Source of the DNA: Nodosilinea sp. E11
GTDB lineage: Bacteria > Cyanobacteriota > Cyanobacteriia > Phormidesmidales > Phormidesmidaceae
Assembly (NCBI RefSeq): GCF_032813545.1
Contig: NZ_CP136520.1
Span: 2,164,001-2,228,000, forward strand
Reading direction: 5' to 3'
Length of the DNA: 64,000 bases
Under the pieces are notes generated by a model. The model did not search any database. It had not been told where the DNA came from and worked only from the letters and a program-made list of their open reading frames with translations. Positions 36,254 through 43,767 of this stretch are shown here, piece after piece. Both the position numbers and the translations under genes were made by a program. Within the stretch, counting starts at the first letter, position 1. Each line of letters starts with the position of its first letter.

Positions 36254-37264
36254 TCATCCCCGGTCAAGGCTTGGGAGAGTCTCTGATGATGCAGTGCATC
36301 CCTCCAGGATGTGCTGCCAACCATAGCGGAAGTACCAGGGTTTTGAGTCGGCGACATAGTGGTGCAGAGCCGCCTGGGGGGCGATCGCCTCGGCCTCGCT
36401 GGGCATAACCACATAGTCTTCAGCGGGCATCACGCAGCAGTCCGATTGGGCCATCACCATGGCGATCAACCCCTGCTCCTGGTAGTAGTGGGAACCCACC
36501 TGCTCGATCTGGGTGCGGCACCAGTGCTCCAGCTCGTCCCAGTCGAGGGATTCACTCTGTAGCCCCGTAATGCCAACATTGATACGCTCTGGGATGGGCA
36601 CTCCAGCCAGCTGCTGCATTAGCTCGGAGGGATACCCATAGGCGGTCTCCACATCCACCATGTGGCAAGGGGTTTGAGGATTTTGCAGCCAGTTCAGCAG
36701 GGCCGTGGGCGGACGAAAAAAGAGCATGTCGGAGTCGAGCACCAGCTTCCAGCCGGTGGTACCGGCGTGGATATCGGTGAGTTTGCGCAGGTTGGGGTAT
36801 TCTTGGCGGCGCGATCGCAGGGTCGGATAGCGGTCCGCTGGCAGCACGGTATCCAGGCGAGCCTGAATTTCCGCCGCCAGCACAAATCGCACCCCAGGAC
36901 AGCTGCGCCGAATCAGGTTCTGATAGCGGCGGGACAGGGTACCATCGTCTACCACCACGAGCTGCACGTTGAGATCGGTCTGAATAGCCAGCGAATAGAA
37001 GCAAAACACGGTCTGGTACCAGAACTTGCGTCCGCTGAGGTAGTAGACCTCTAGCGGTGGCCCCGACCGGGGGGCCAGGGGCGGCAGGGCGGCGGCGGCC
37101 CGCTCCATCTGCCGCTGGTCGTGGGCTAGGTCGGCCAGGGTACCAAGCCCCACCCTGCGCCAGCGCTGCACAAACTGGCGCGGTTGGTGGTAGAAGCGAT
37201 AAAGCGCCACCCCAAGGCCCAACTGCTTGGCCCAGTGATTGGCATGGGAAGTCAACGATGTCAT
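36254..37264 (-). CDS. Putative glycosyltransferase, GT-A fold
   Basis: 336 residues. A GT-A-like core is visible: LEVYYLSGRKFWYQTVFCFYSLAIQTDLNVQLVVVDDGTL, then WKLVLDSDMLFFRPPTALLNWL with the DxD-type metal motif DSD, and later HHYVADSKPWYF, which resembles the conserved His region of GT8-type enzymes. I would not assign the sugar. It is separated from the FIST operon by 83 bp and from the upstream GT2 by the dispersed repeat at 37.3-37.5 kb. Confidence 0.75.
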   Translation of the reverse strand: MTSLTSHANHWAKQLGLGVALYRFYHQPRQFVQRWRRVGLGTLADLAHDQRQMERAAAALPPLAPRSGPPLEVYYLSGRKFWYQTVFCFYSLAIQTDLNVQLVVVDDGTLSRRYQNLIRRSCPGVRFVLAAEIQARLDTVLPADRYPTLRSRRQEYPNLRKLTDIHAGTTGWKLVLDSDMLFFRPPTALLNWLQNPQTPCHMVDVETAYGYPSELMQQLAGVPIPERINVGITGLQSESLDWDELEHWCRTQIEQVGSHYYQEQGLIAMVMAQSDCCVMPAEDYVVMPSEAEAIAPQAALHHYVADSKPWYFRYGWQHILEGCTASSETLPSLDRG

Positions 37265-37317
37265 AGCGCTACCAAAGTTAAGACTGATACTGAATCCTGA
37301 ATGAATACCCTCGATCT

Positions 37318-37345
37318 GTAGGGGCGTAGCATGCTACGCCCCTAC
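37318..37345. repeat. Perfect 28-bp palindrome, GTAGGGG family
   Basis: Arms GTAGGGGCGTAGCA / TGCTACGCCCCTAC with no spacer. It shares its outer GTAGGGG/CCCCTAC bases with the hairpins near 19064 and 58124 but has a different interior. It forms one end of the dispersed element extending to 37483. Confidence 0.85.
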
Positions 37346-37485
37346 GGGGTTCATGATTATCAACCGGGGTTTACTAAATCAAATTTGCTCTAAAAATGAC
37401 CCTAAGAAGGTGCATTGCTTCGCGAATGCACCCTACGATTTTCATCCTTCGGGATGCCACGCCAGCGGCATGGACGATTGGTATG
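37345..37485. repeat. Dispersed repeat element (minus orientation) overlapping a coding end
   Basis: Inverted relative of 18926-19060: it contains ATTTGCTCTAAAAATGACCC, the hairpin 37409-37436 (GGTGCATT...AATGCACCCTAC), ATTTTCATC and ATGGACGATTGGTA, with equal spacing of the blocks. The GT2 gene on the minus strand reads through it and stops at 37402. Confidence 0.7.
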
Positions 37486-38421
37486 AGAGGACGACAAACG
37501 GGCCTGTCCGGCTAAAATGCCGCAGATGCCGCGCCAGCGCACGTAGGCCGCCGCACTTTGCCAGGGGCGCAACCGCAGCCAGGCCTTAGCCTGTCGCAGG
37601 CGCACTGTCCAGGGGGCAATGGCGGGCCACAGCCGAATGCCGTGCAGATCGAGCACCTGTACCCAGGATTGGCTGGCGGCAAAGTTGAGTCGGGCCAGGT
37701 AGTCGGGTTGCAACCGTCTAGCCGCAATCAGGTGGATGAGCTGAAGCTGCGGCAGATAGGCCCCATCCCAGCCCCGGTTGAGCAAGGTCAGCACAATATC
37801 GTTATCTTCCCCAGACACCAGGTTTTGCCCTGTGCGCCCCAGCGCCAGACGCGCGGCGTCATCCCCCAGGCTGGCCCAGTAGTCGGCAAAGGCGGCCCGC
37901 CGCAGCGCCATCCCCGCTCCCGCAGGGGCCTGGTCGGGATAGTGCTGGCAGGGGCTACAGCCGGGGATCAGGGTAGTGGTGTCGCCAAAGTCACGCAGGG
38001 CCAGCATTGAGTAAAACTCTGGCAGCCAAGCGGGGGGAGCCGCTTCAAACTCGGGCAGGGCCTTACCAGCGGCCACCCCCAACTGGGGATGCTGGCTAAA
38101 GGCCTGCTGTACCTGCTCTAAGTAATCGGCGGCGAGCAGGTTGTCGTCATCGACATAGACCAAAATTTCGGCCTGGGCCTCCCGAAACCCCCGTTGGCGG
38201 GCACGGGTGAGGCCTAGGTGGGGTTCGGGCACCACTCGCCCTTGAGGATGCCAACTTAAATCGAGGCGAGGGGCGAGGGGTGCGGTACTGGCGTTGTCGA
38301 TGACGACCAGTTCCCACTGGCTGAGGGCCAGGGTTTGCCCTTGCAGTGCCGCCAATACCCGTTGCAGGTAGTCGGGGCGGGGGTTGTGGGTGCAAAGAAT
38401 GACGGTGAGCTGAGGCGACAT
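37402..38421 (-). CDS. Family 2 glycosyltransferase with repeat-encoded C-terminus
   Basis: 339 residues from the ATG at 38421 (MSPQLTVILCTHNPRPDYL); a start at 38478 would overlap the previous gene and adds an unlike tail. GT-A motifs: VILCTHNPRPDYLQRVLAAL, LVVIDNAST, EILVYVDDDNLLAADYL and the later GEDNDIVLTLLNRGWDGAYLP. The last ~28 residues (SSSHTNRPCRWRGIPKDEN...SNAPS) are encoded by the dispersed element at 37402-37485, so the natural stop was probably lost when the repeat arrived. Catalytic core intact. Confidence 0.87.
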   Translation of the reverse strand: MSPQLTVILCTHNPRPDYLQRVLAALQGQTLALSQWELVVIDNASTAPLAPRLDLSWHPQGRVVPEPHLGLTRARQRGFREAQAEILVYVDDDNLLAADYLEQVQQAFSQHPQLGVAAGKALPEFEAAPPAWLPEFYSMLALRDFGDTTTLIPGCSPCQHYPDQAPAGAGMALRRAAFADYWASLGDDAARLALGRTGQNLVSGEDNDIVLTLLNRGWDGAYLPQLQLIHLIAARRLQPDYLARLNFAASQSWVQVLDLHGIRLWPAIAPWTVRLRQAKAWLRLRPWQSAAAYVRWRGICGILAGQARLSSSHTNRPCRWRGIPKDENRRVHSRSNAPS

Positions 38422-38431
38422 GGCGGTAGCC

Positions 38432-39754
38432 CTAGAGTCCTTGGGGTGAGGGTGACGGGGTGGGGTCTGCGATCGCATCCATCCAGGCCATCTCGGCAGT
38501 AGTGCGATCGCTTACCGATCGCGTACCGAGGGCCTGCCGACGGGCGATCGCTCGCCGGTAGCTGGCCTCCTGAAGTGCTCCGATCGGCTCCAGGGAGTAG
38601 TGGCTGAGAACGCGATCGCGGGCGGCTCGGCCCAGCTCCTGGCGCTGCTGAGGATGATCGAGCAGGTCGATTACAGCCCGAGCCAGGGGAGCGGGGCGAC
38701 GGGGTGGCACCAGGCGGCCCACCCGGCCCTGATCCAGCAGTTCGGCCATGCCCCCTGCCGAGCTAGCCACAATGCCTCGCCCCGCCGCCATCGCCTCGGT
38801 ACACACCAGGCCAAAACTCTCCCAGCGGCTGGGAAAGACGCAGATGTCGGTGGTGGCCAGGTAGTGGGGAATGCGATCGAGGGGAACCCCGCCGGTAAAC
38901 TCCAGGGCCGAACGGTGGCGCGGCAGGGTGCGCTCCAGGTACTGCTGCATGTTCAGGCCGGGGCGGGGCGAGTTCCAGGCTGGCCCTACAAAGCGAAACT
39001 TCACCTGGGGATGGCGGCGGCGAATGGCGGGTATGGCTTTACCCAGTTCGACCACCCCCTTGCGCAGCTCCAACCGGCCCAGAAAGGTGACCACCTGGGT
39101 ATCGGTATCGAGAGGAATGGCCAGCAGGTCGGGGCTGGGCAGGTAAGGATAGGGCACCGACGCCACCAGGGCCGGATCCAGCTTCCAGTCAGTCAAAATT
39201 CGCTGGCCGATCGCCTGGGAGGGAGCCGCAACTTCGTCGGCCTCGTGGGCGTGGCGACATTCTGGATCGGCGGCGGGGTCGTAGGGGGGGCGGCGCTTGG
39301 GCCACTGCCCCCGGCGCAGGGCTCCTAGAGTCATGCGGGTTTTGGCCTGCCAGGTTTGCAGCGGGTTGCCCAGCAGTTCCAGCACGTACTGGGGGGTGTG
39401 CAGCTTCAGCACAAAGGGCATGTCGGGCACGTAGCGGAGGGCCACGGCGGCCTCGGCCCCACAGTCTGGCCCTTCTAGCACATCAAACTGAAGGGCACGG
39501 TGGCGATCGCAAAACACCCGCCCCACCCGCGCCGGAAACCCGCTGCGGTCTACCCCCTGGAGCCGATGCACCATCACTCCCGCCTCCAGGGTGGTGTGGG
39601 TAGTCAGCGGGCCATCAGACTCGCGGCCACCGGCAAACACTTCTACCTGGTGGCCCCGCTGGCTGAGCATACTGGCGGCCTGGCGCACGTAGGTGGCAAT
39701 GCCCCCAAAGGCCGTATCGGGGGGGTATTCGTAGCTGATAAAGGCAATTTTCAT
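38432..39754 (-). CDS. Family 4 glycosyltransferase
   Basis: 440 residues. GT-B fold: MKIAFISYEYPPDTAFGGIATYVRQAASML, MPFVLKLHTPQYVLELLGNP, VVTFLGRLELRKGVVELGKAI, and TTDICVFPSRWESFGLVCTEAMAAGRGIVAS with the E-x7-E pair. It is followed 10 bp later by a GT2 gene and begins 5 bp after the Wzt-like ATPase stops, so all are one transcription unit. Likely an EPS assembly enzyme. Confidence 0.88.
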   Translation of the reverse strand: MKIAFISYEYPPDTAFGGIATYVRQAASMLSQRGHQVEVFAGGRESDGPLTTHTTLEAGVMVHRLQGVDRSGFPARVGRVFCDRHRALQFDVLEGPDCGAEAAVALRYVPDMPFVLKLHTPQYVLELLGNPLQTWQAKTRMTLGALRRGQWPKRRPPYDPAADPECRHAHEADEVAAPSQAIGQRILTDWKLDPALVASVPYPYLPSPDLLAIPLDTDTQVVTFLGRLELRKGVVELGKAIPAIRRRHPQVKFRFVGPAWNSPRPGLNMQQYLERTLPRHRSALEFTGGVPLDRIPHYLATTDICVFPSRWESFGLVCTEAMAAGRGIVASSAGGMAELLDQGRVGRLVPPRRPAPLARAVIDLLDHPQQRQELGRAARDRVLSHYSLEPIGALQEASYRRAIARRQALGTRSVSDRTTAEMAWMDAIADPTPSPSPQGL

Positions 39755-39759
39755 AGCAG

Positions 39760-41016
39760 TTAGTAGGTGACGAGGGTGCCAGATTGAGAAACGCGAACAA
39801 TGCCGTGGTCGGGGCGATAGGCCGACATCGCCTCGTGCACAATGGCCGGATGCACCTCAAAGCTGAACACGTCCTCCGCTTCCAGGTAGGTCTCCGGGTC
39901 GTTGGCGCGAAACATAAAGACGCTGGCCCGATACTGACCGGGCAGCAGTTGCAATCGGTCCAGGTTAAAGGTGACCTCCACCATCGATTGAATCGGGAAG
40001 GGATCGATCCCCTCCTCGGGGCTGCAAATGCTGGAAATCAAGGTGCCCAGGGCGTCATAGATGCGGACGACCACGGCGGCGTCAGACATCGGTTGCTGAG
40101 CCCGAAACACCAGCCGCAGCCGATAGTCGCGATCGAACACTGGGGCCTGGGTGCGTCCACCCTCGGCATCCTGGAGGGCCATCTCCACCAGCGAAATGCC
40201 GTGGCGGCTCACCTGCCCCAGACGGCTGCTCTCCGTCGGAGCGGCGTTGAGGTAGCGGCTCACCACCTGCTCGGCACTGCCCGCCAGCAGCAGTTCGCCC
40301 TGCTGCATGTAGAGAGCTGAGGTGCACAACTGCCGCACCGCCGCCATGTTGTGGCTGACAAACAGTACTGTGCGACCGCTGTGGGCCACATCCTGCATCT
40401 TGCCCAGGCACTTGTTCTGGAACTGGGCATCGCCCACCGCCAGCACCTCATCCACAATCAAAATTTCGGGCTCCAGGTGGGCCGCCACCGCAAAGGCCAG
40501 CCGCACGTACATACCCGAGGAATAGCGCTTGACGGGGGTATCGAGAAACCGTTCCACCTCGGCAAAGGCCACAATCTCGTCAAACTTGCGGCGAATCTCG
40601 GCTTTGCCCATGCCCAGAATGGCCCCGTTGAGAAAGATGTTCTCCCGCCCGGTCAGCTCTGGGTGAAAGCCGGTGCCCACCTCTAGCAGACTGGCCACCC
40701 GGCCCCGCATGCGAATCTGCCCCGCCGTCGGTTCAGTAATGCGGCTAAGAATCTTCAGCAGGGTAGATTTGCCCGCCCCGTTGCGCCCGACAATGCCGAC
40801 GCGATCGCCCTGGTTGATCTCAAAAGACACATCCTGCAAAGCCCAAAAGGCTTCCTCAGGCTCAGCGGTGCGGCGACGGCGCGGGGAAAATCGCTGCCTC
40901 AGCCGACGACCACCCTGACTAAGGGTGTCCCGCAGCGACTGGTACTTTTCCCTCTGGGAACGGCCCAGGACATAGCGCTTACTCAGATTTTCGACTTGGA
41001 TGACAGGGTAGGACAT
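39760..41016 (-). CDS. Polysaccharide ABC exporter ATPase with Wzt-type C-terminal domain
   Basis: 418 residues. ATPase domain with Walker A GRNGAGKST (77-85), signature VKRYSSGMYVRLA (SSGM near 166-169), Walker B ILIVDE (185-190) and the switch FVSHNMAAV. Residues from about 250 onwards form a beta-sandwich of Wzt C-terminal type (YRLRLVFRAQQPMSDAAVVVRIYDALGTLIS...LDRLQLLPGQYRASVFMF), which in known systems binds the finished glycan end. Pairs with the permease upstream to export a lipid-linked polysaccharide. Preceded by a C-rich array and a 357-bp spacer, unusual between subunits of one transporter. Confidence 0.92.
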   Translation of the reverse strand: MSYPVIQVENLSKRYVLGRSQREKYQSLRDTLSQGGRRLRQRFSPRRRRTAEPEEAFWALQDVSFEINQGDRVGIVGRNGAGKSTLLKILSRITEPTAGQIRMRGRVASLLEVGTGFHPELTGRENIFLNGAILGMGKAEIRRKFDEIVAFAEVERFLDTPVKRYSSGMYVRLAFAVAAHLEPEILIVDEVLAVGDAQFQNKCLGKMQDVAHSGRTVLFVSHNMAAVRQLCTSALYMQQGELLLAGSAEQVVSRYLNAAPTESSRLGQVSRHGISLVEMALQDAEGGRTQAPVFDRDYRLRLVFRAQQPMSDAAVVVRIYDALGTLISSICSPEEGIDPFPIQSMVEVTFNLDRLQLLPGQYRASVFMFRANDPETYLEAEDVFSFEVHPAIVHEAMSAYRPDHGIVRVSQSGTLVTY

Positions 41017-41094
41017 GGGGGGGGATGGGGAGTGGATGGGTGGATGGGTGGATGGGTGAAGGGGTGAAGGGGTGGATGGGTGGATGGGTGGGCG
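41017..41094. repeat. Tandem array (GGATGGGT / GAAGGGGT units)
   Basis: Three GGATGGGT-type units, two GAAGGGGT-type units and two more GGATGGGT units. The array abuts the start codon of the Wzt-like gene and is C-rich on the sense strand. Confidence 0.85.
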
Positions 41095-41114
41095 GTTTTA
41101 GGTCTCGGGTTTCT

Positions 41115-41373
41115 GGATCCCCTCCTGGGAGGGGCAGGGGTGGGTTCTTTGGGTTTTGAGATCCCCTCCTGGGAGGGGCAGGGGTGGGTTCTTTGGGTTG
41201 TGGGATCCCCTCCTGGGAGGGGCAGGGGTGGGTTCTTTGGGCTAAAAAGTGGTGATTCTGTATTCAAAAACTCCCTTAGCAAATCCTTTCTGGCCCACCC
41301 CGCCCTCCGGGCACCCCTCCAAGGAGGGGATGGGGCCAACTCGTCTGCTTTAGGAAATTCCACCGAACTGTCC
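41115..41373. repeat. Dispersed element B (minus-strand copy) with three 44-bp tandem units
   Basis: Three copies of a 44-bp unit begin at 41116, 41160 and 41204, each GATCCCCTCCTGGGAGGGG followed by CAGGGGTGGGTTCTTTGGG. Beyond them the sequence matches element B at 29950-30140 in inverse orientation, down to ACCGAACTGTCC at about 41365. It fills the spacer between the permease and ATPase genes. Confidence 0.8.
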
Positions 41374-42201
41374 TCAAATCACATCCGCAAACGTCCGTTC
41401 GTAGGCGCGGAAGTAGCGAATGCCATACCAGAGCAGGAACAGCACAAAGCCGACGGACAGGCTAAAGCCGGGCAGGTATAGGGCAGAGTCGCCGAGGATG
41501 GCCCAGCGGAAGCCGTCGATCACGCCCACCATCGGGTTGAGGGAGTAGAGCCAGCGCCACTGTTCGGGCACCACAGAGCTGCTAAAGCCGACCGGGGAGA
41601 TGTAGAGGCCAAACTGCAAAATGAAGGGAACCACATAACGAAAGTCGCGGTATTTGACGTTGAGGGTGGCCAGCAGCAGGCCGGCCCCCATGGCGGCGGC
41701 GAAGGCAATGGCGATGAAAAAGGGCAGGGTAATAATCCGCCAGCTGGGCACGAAGTCGTAGACCACCATTAGCCCCAGCAGAATAATGCCAGAGATAAAG
41801 AAATCGACCAGGCTGACAATTACGGCGCTGGTGGGTACTACCAGGCGGGGAAAATACACTTTAGAAATTAAGTTGGCATTAGAAATTAAACTATTGCTGC
41901 TCTCCGATAGGGCGTTGGCAAAAAATTGCCAGGGCAGCATGCCTGCAAACACCAAAATCGGATAGGGCACGCCGTCGGAGGGCAGTTGGGCAATTTTGCC
42001 AAATACCACGGTAAACACCACCATGGTCAAAAACGGGCGAATTAAGGCCCAGATAATGCCAATGGCCGTTTGTTTATAGCGCACTAAAATATCGCGCCAG
42101 GCCAAAAAATAAAACAGTTCTCGATAGCGCCAGAGGTCTTGCCAGTACTGGCGCTGGGTGCGGCCAGCGGCAATTACAAGTTCGGCAGCAGGGTCACGCA
42201 T
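41374..42201 (-). CDS. Polysaccharide ABC exporter permease (Wzm-like, ABC-2 family)
   Basis: 275 residues with six membrane segments. The amphipathic start WRYRELFYFLAWRDILVRYKQTAIGIIWALIRPFLTMVVFT is the hallmark of polysaccharide/polyol-phosphate exporters of the ABC-2 family. LNVKYRDFRYVVPFILQFGLYISPVGFSSSVVPEQWRWLYSLNPMVGVIDGFRW is the conserved second half. It forms the membrane channel with the ATPase downstream. First gene of the minus-strand EPS cluster; its promoter must lie in 42202-42578. Confidence 0.92.
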   Translation of the reverse strand: MRDPAAELVIAAGRTQRQYWQDLWRYRELFYFLAWRDILVRYKQTAIGIIWALIRPFLTMVVFTVVFGKIAQLPSDGVPYPILVFAGMLPWQFFANALSESSNSLISNANLISKVYFPRLVVPTSAVIVSLVDFFISGIILLGLMVVYDFVPSWRIITLPFFIAIAFAAAMGAGLLLATLNVKYRDFRYVVPFILQFGLYISPVGFSSSVVPEQWRWLYSLNPMVGVIDGFRWAILGDSALYLPGFSLSVGFVLFLLWYGIRYFRAYERTFADVI

Positions 42202-42578
42202 AGGAAGGGGCCAGGAGAGGAATCTAGTCCTACGGTGAGGGGGGGATGATTGCGATCGCGTTTGCGCTAGAGTCCACGTTCAGAACCCGTTTAATTACCA
42301 CCTATCGTCTCCGCGAATCTACGGAAATTAGGGGATTTAAGCGGATCTACGGTCTCTCTTTTAGAAGAGAGAAGTAGGCCAAATCTGCGGAGCTTTTTAA
42401 GGTCTTAACCGCCGCTTCTAGGCCCGGCCATTATTCCGAGGGGGTTGTCAAAGCTTGATTATGTATTGCCCGTTTCTGCTTCGCCGACGCCCCGTAACTC
42501 CAGCCCGCTAGTTTTTGCCCTCGGCCCAAACTATGCCCTGGGTGCGATCGCCTTGCTATGTAGCTTCTAAATTGCTCT
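42202..42578. promoter_or_regulatory. Divergent regulatory region between the EPS cluster and the export genes
   Basis: 377 bp between the ABC permease (minus) and the Wza-like gene (plus). It has no ORF and is AT-richer than its surroundings. Both EPS transcription units must start here. I cannot identify a convincing -35/-10 pair or operator, though a short imperfect inverted repeat CTCTTTTAGAAGAGAG lies near 42356-42371. Confidence 0.4.
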
Positions 42579-43733
42579 ATGACGTGTCATCTTCTCCAAG
42601 CTTTCTCACCGCTCCGGCCCAGGCTAGCCCTAGCGCTGTGCTGTGCTCCCCTGATCGGCCTCAGTGGCGGTTTCACGACCCCTAGCCTTGCCACCACCAT
42701 GGGGGCCGCCACGGCCCCAAGCCAACCCCTCAACCCCAGCCGCCCCAACCTAGACCAGAGGGCACTGCCCTTTCAGCCCGACCCGACCAGTGGGCCGGTG
42801 TACCCCCTCGATGCCTACCGCCTGACCGTGGGCGACATTGTTTATGTGATCGTTGCCAATGTGCCCGACTACAGCGGCACCTTCCAGGTCATGCCCGATG
42901 GGTCTCTAAACCTACCGGTGCTCGGACGCGTGGAAACCTGGGGCAAGACTCTGACCGAAGTTGAGCAGGCCATTACTGAAGGCTATGCCGCCAGCCAAAT
43001 CTTGGTGGAACCGCGCATCACCGTCACCCTGTCTCAGCTCAGCCCGCTGCGCATCGTGGTGATTGGCGAAGTTAGTCGGCCCGGTGCCTATTCTCTACCG
43101 CCCGATAAGGGGCGACTCCCCACCGTGGCTATGGCCCTAGATGTTGCTGGCGGCATTACCCAGCGAACCGATCTGCGAGCCATTCAGGTGCGGCGGGTGA
43201 GCCCCGACAACCTCCAGGAAGCGACTATCACCGTCAGCCTGTGGGACCTGCTCACCCAGGGAGCCCGCAATCAAGATATTCCCCTGCGAGATGGGGACAC
43301 TATTATGGTGCCCCAGGCGGAGCCGGTCCCGATTCCCACGGTCCGTGAACTAGCCCGGTCTAGTTTTTCGAGCGGGGCGATTCGGGTCAATATCGTCGGC
43401 GAAATTGCCTCCCCCGGTGTGATGGAAGTGGCCCCAGACACCTCGGTCTCTGAAGCGCTGCTGCTAGCGGGCAGCTTTACCCGCCGATCGCGCCAGACAG
43501 AGGTACAACTGCTGCGGCTTAACCCCGATGGCACCGTCACCCAGCGATCGCTGCCGGTAAATTTTGCCAACGCCATCAATGACGAAACCAACCCGCTGCT
43601 GCAAGATCGCGACGTGATTTTAGTGGGTAGAAACTGGTCTGCCTCAGTGGGCGACACCATGGGCACGGTGCTGCAGCCCTTAAATGGTGTTTTTTCTCTC
43701 TTTAATTTGTTTTTGCCTTTCCTCCTGTTTTAA
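42579..43733 (+). CDS. Polysaccharide export protein (Wza-like, SLBB domains)
   Basis: 384 residues. N-terminal signal sequence (about 1-40, LALALCCAPLIGLSGG) without a lipobox, a Pro/Asn-rich linker, the polysaccharide export domain (YRLTVGDIVYVIVANVPDYSGTFQVMPDGSLNLPVLGRV...TVTLSQLSP) and two SLBB-type repeats (RIVVIGEVSRPGAYSLP; RVNIVGEIASPGVMEVAP). Forms the periplasm-to-outer-membrane export channel. The C-terminus ends hydrophobic (VFSLFNLFLPFLLF), which is atypical and could be a membrane anchor. Followed by the Wzc-like gene 34 bp downstream, as is usual for this pair. Confidence 0.9.
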   Translation: MTCHLLQAFSPLRPRLALALCCAPLIGLSGGFTTPSLATTMGAATAPSQPLNPSRPNLDQRALPFQPDPTSGPVYPLDAYRLTVGDIVYVIVANVPDYSGTFQVMPDGSLNLPVLGRVETWGKTLTEVEQAITEGYAASQILVEPRITVTLSQLSPLRIVVIGEVSRPGAYSLPPDKGRLPTVAMALDVAGGITQRTDLRAIQVRRVSPDNLQEATITVSLWDLLTQGARNQDIPLRDGDTIMVPQAEPVPIPTVRELARSSFSSGAIRVNIVGEIASPGVMEVAPDTSVSEALLLAGSFTRRSRQTEVQLLRLNPDGTVTQRSLPVNFANAINDETNPLLQDRDVILVGRNWSASVGDTMGTVLQPLNGVFSLFNLFLPFLLF

Positions 43734-43767
43734 GCCAGTCAATCCTCAGGTAACTCCCCCATCTACC

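Noticed and set aside
38600-39328. A 242-codon plus-strand ORF
   Set aside because: Antisense to a clear GT4 gene; Gly/Arg/His-rich shadow frame.
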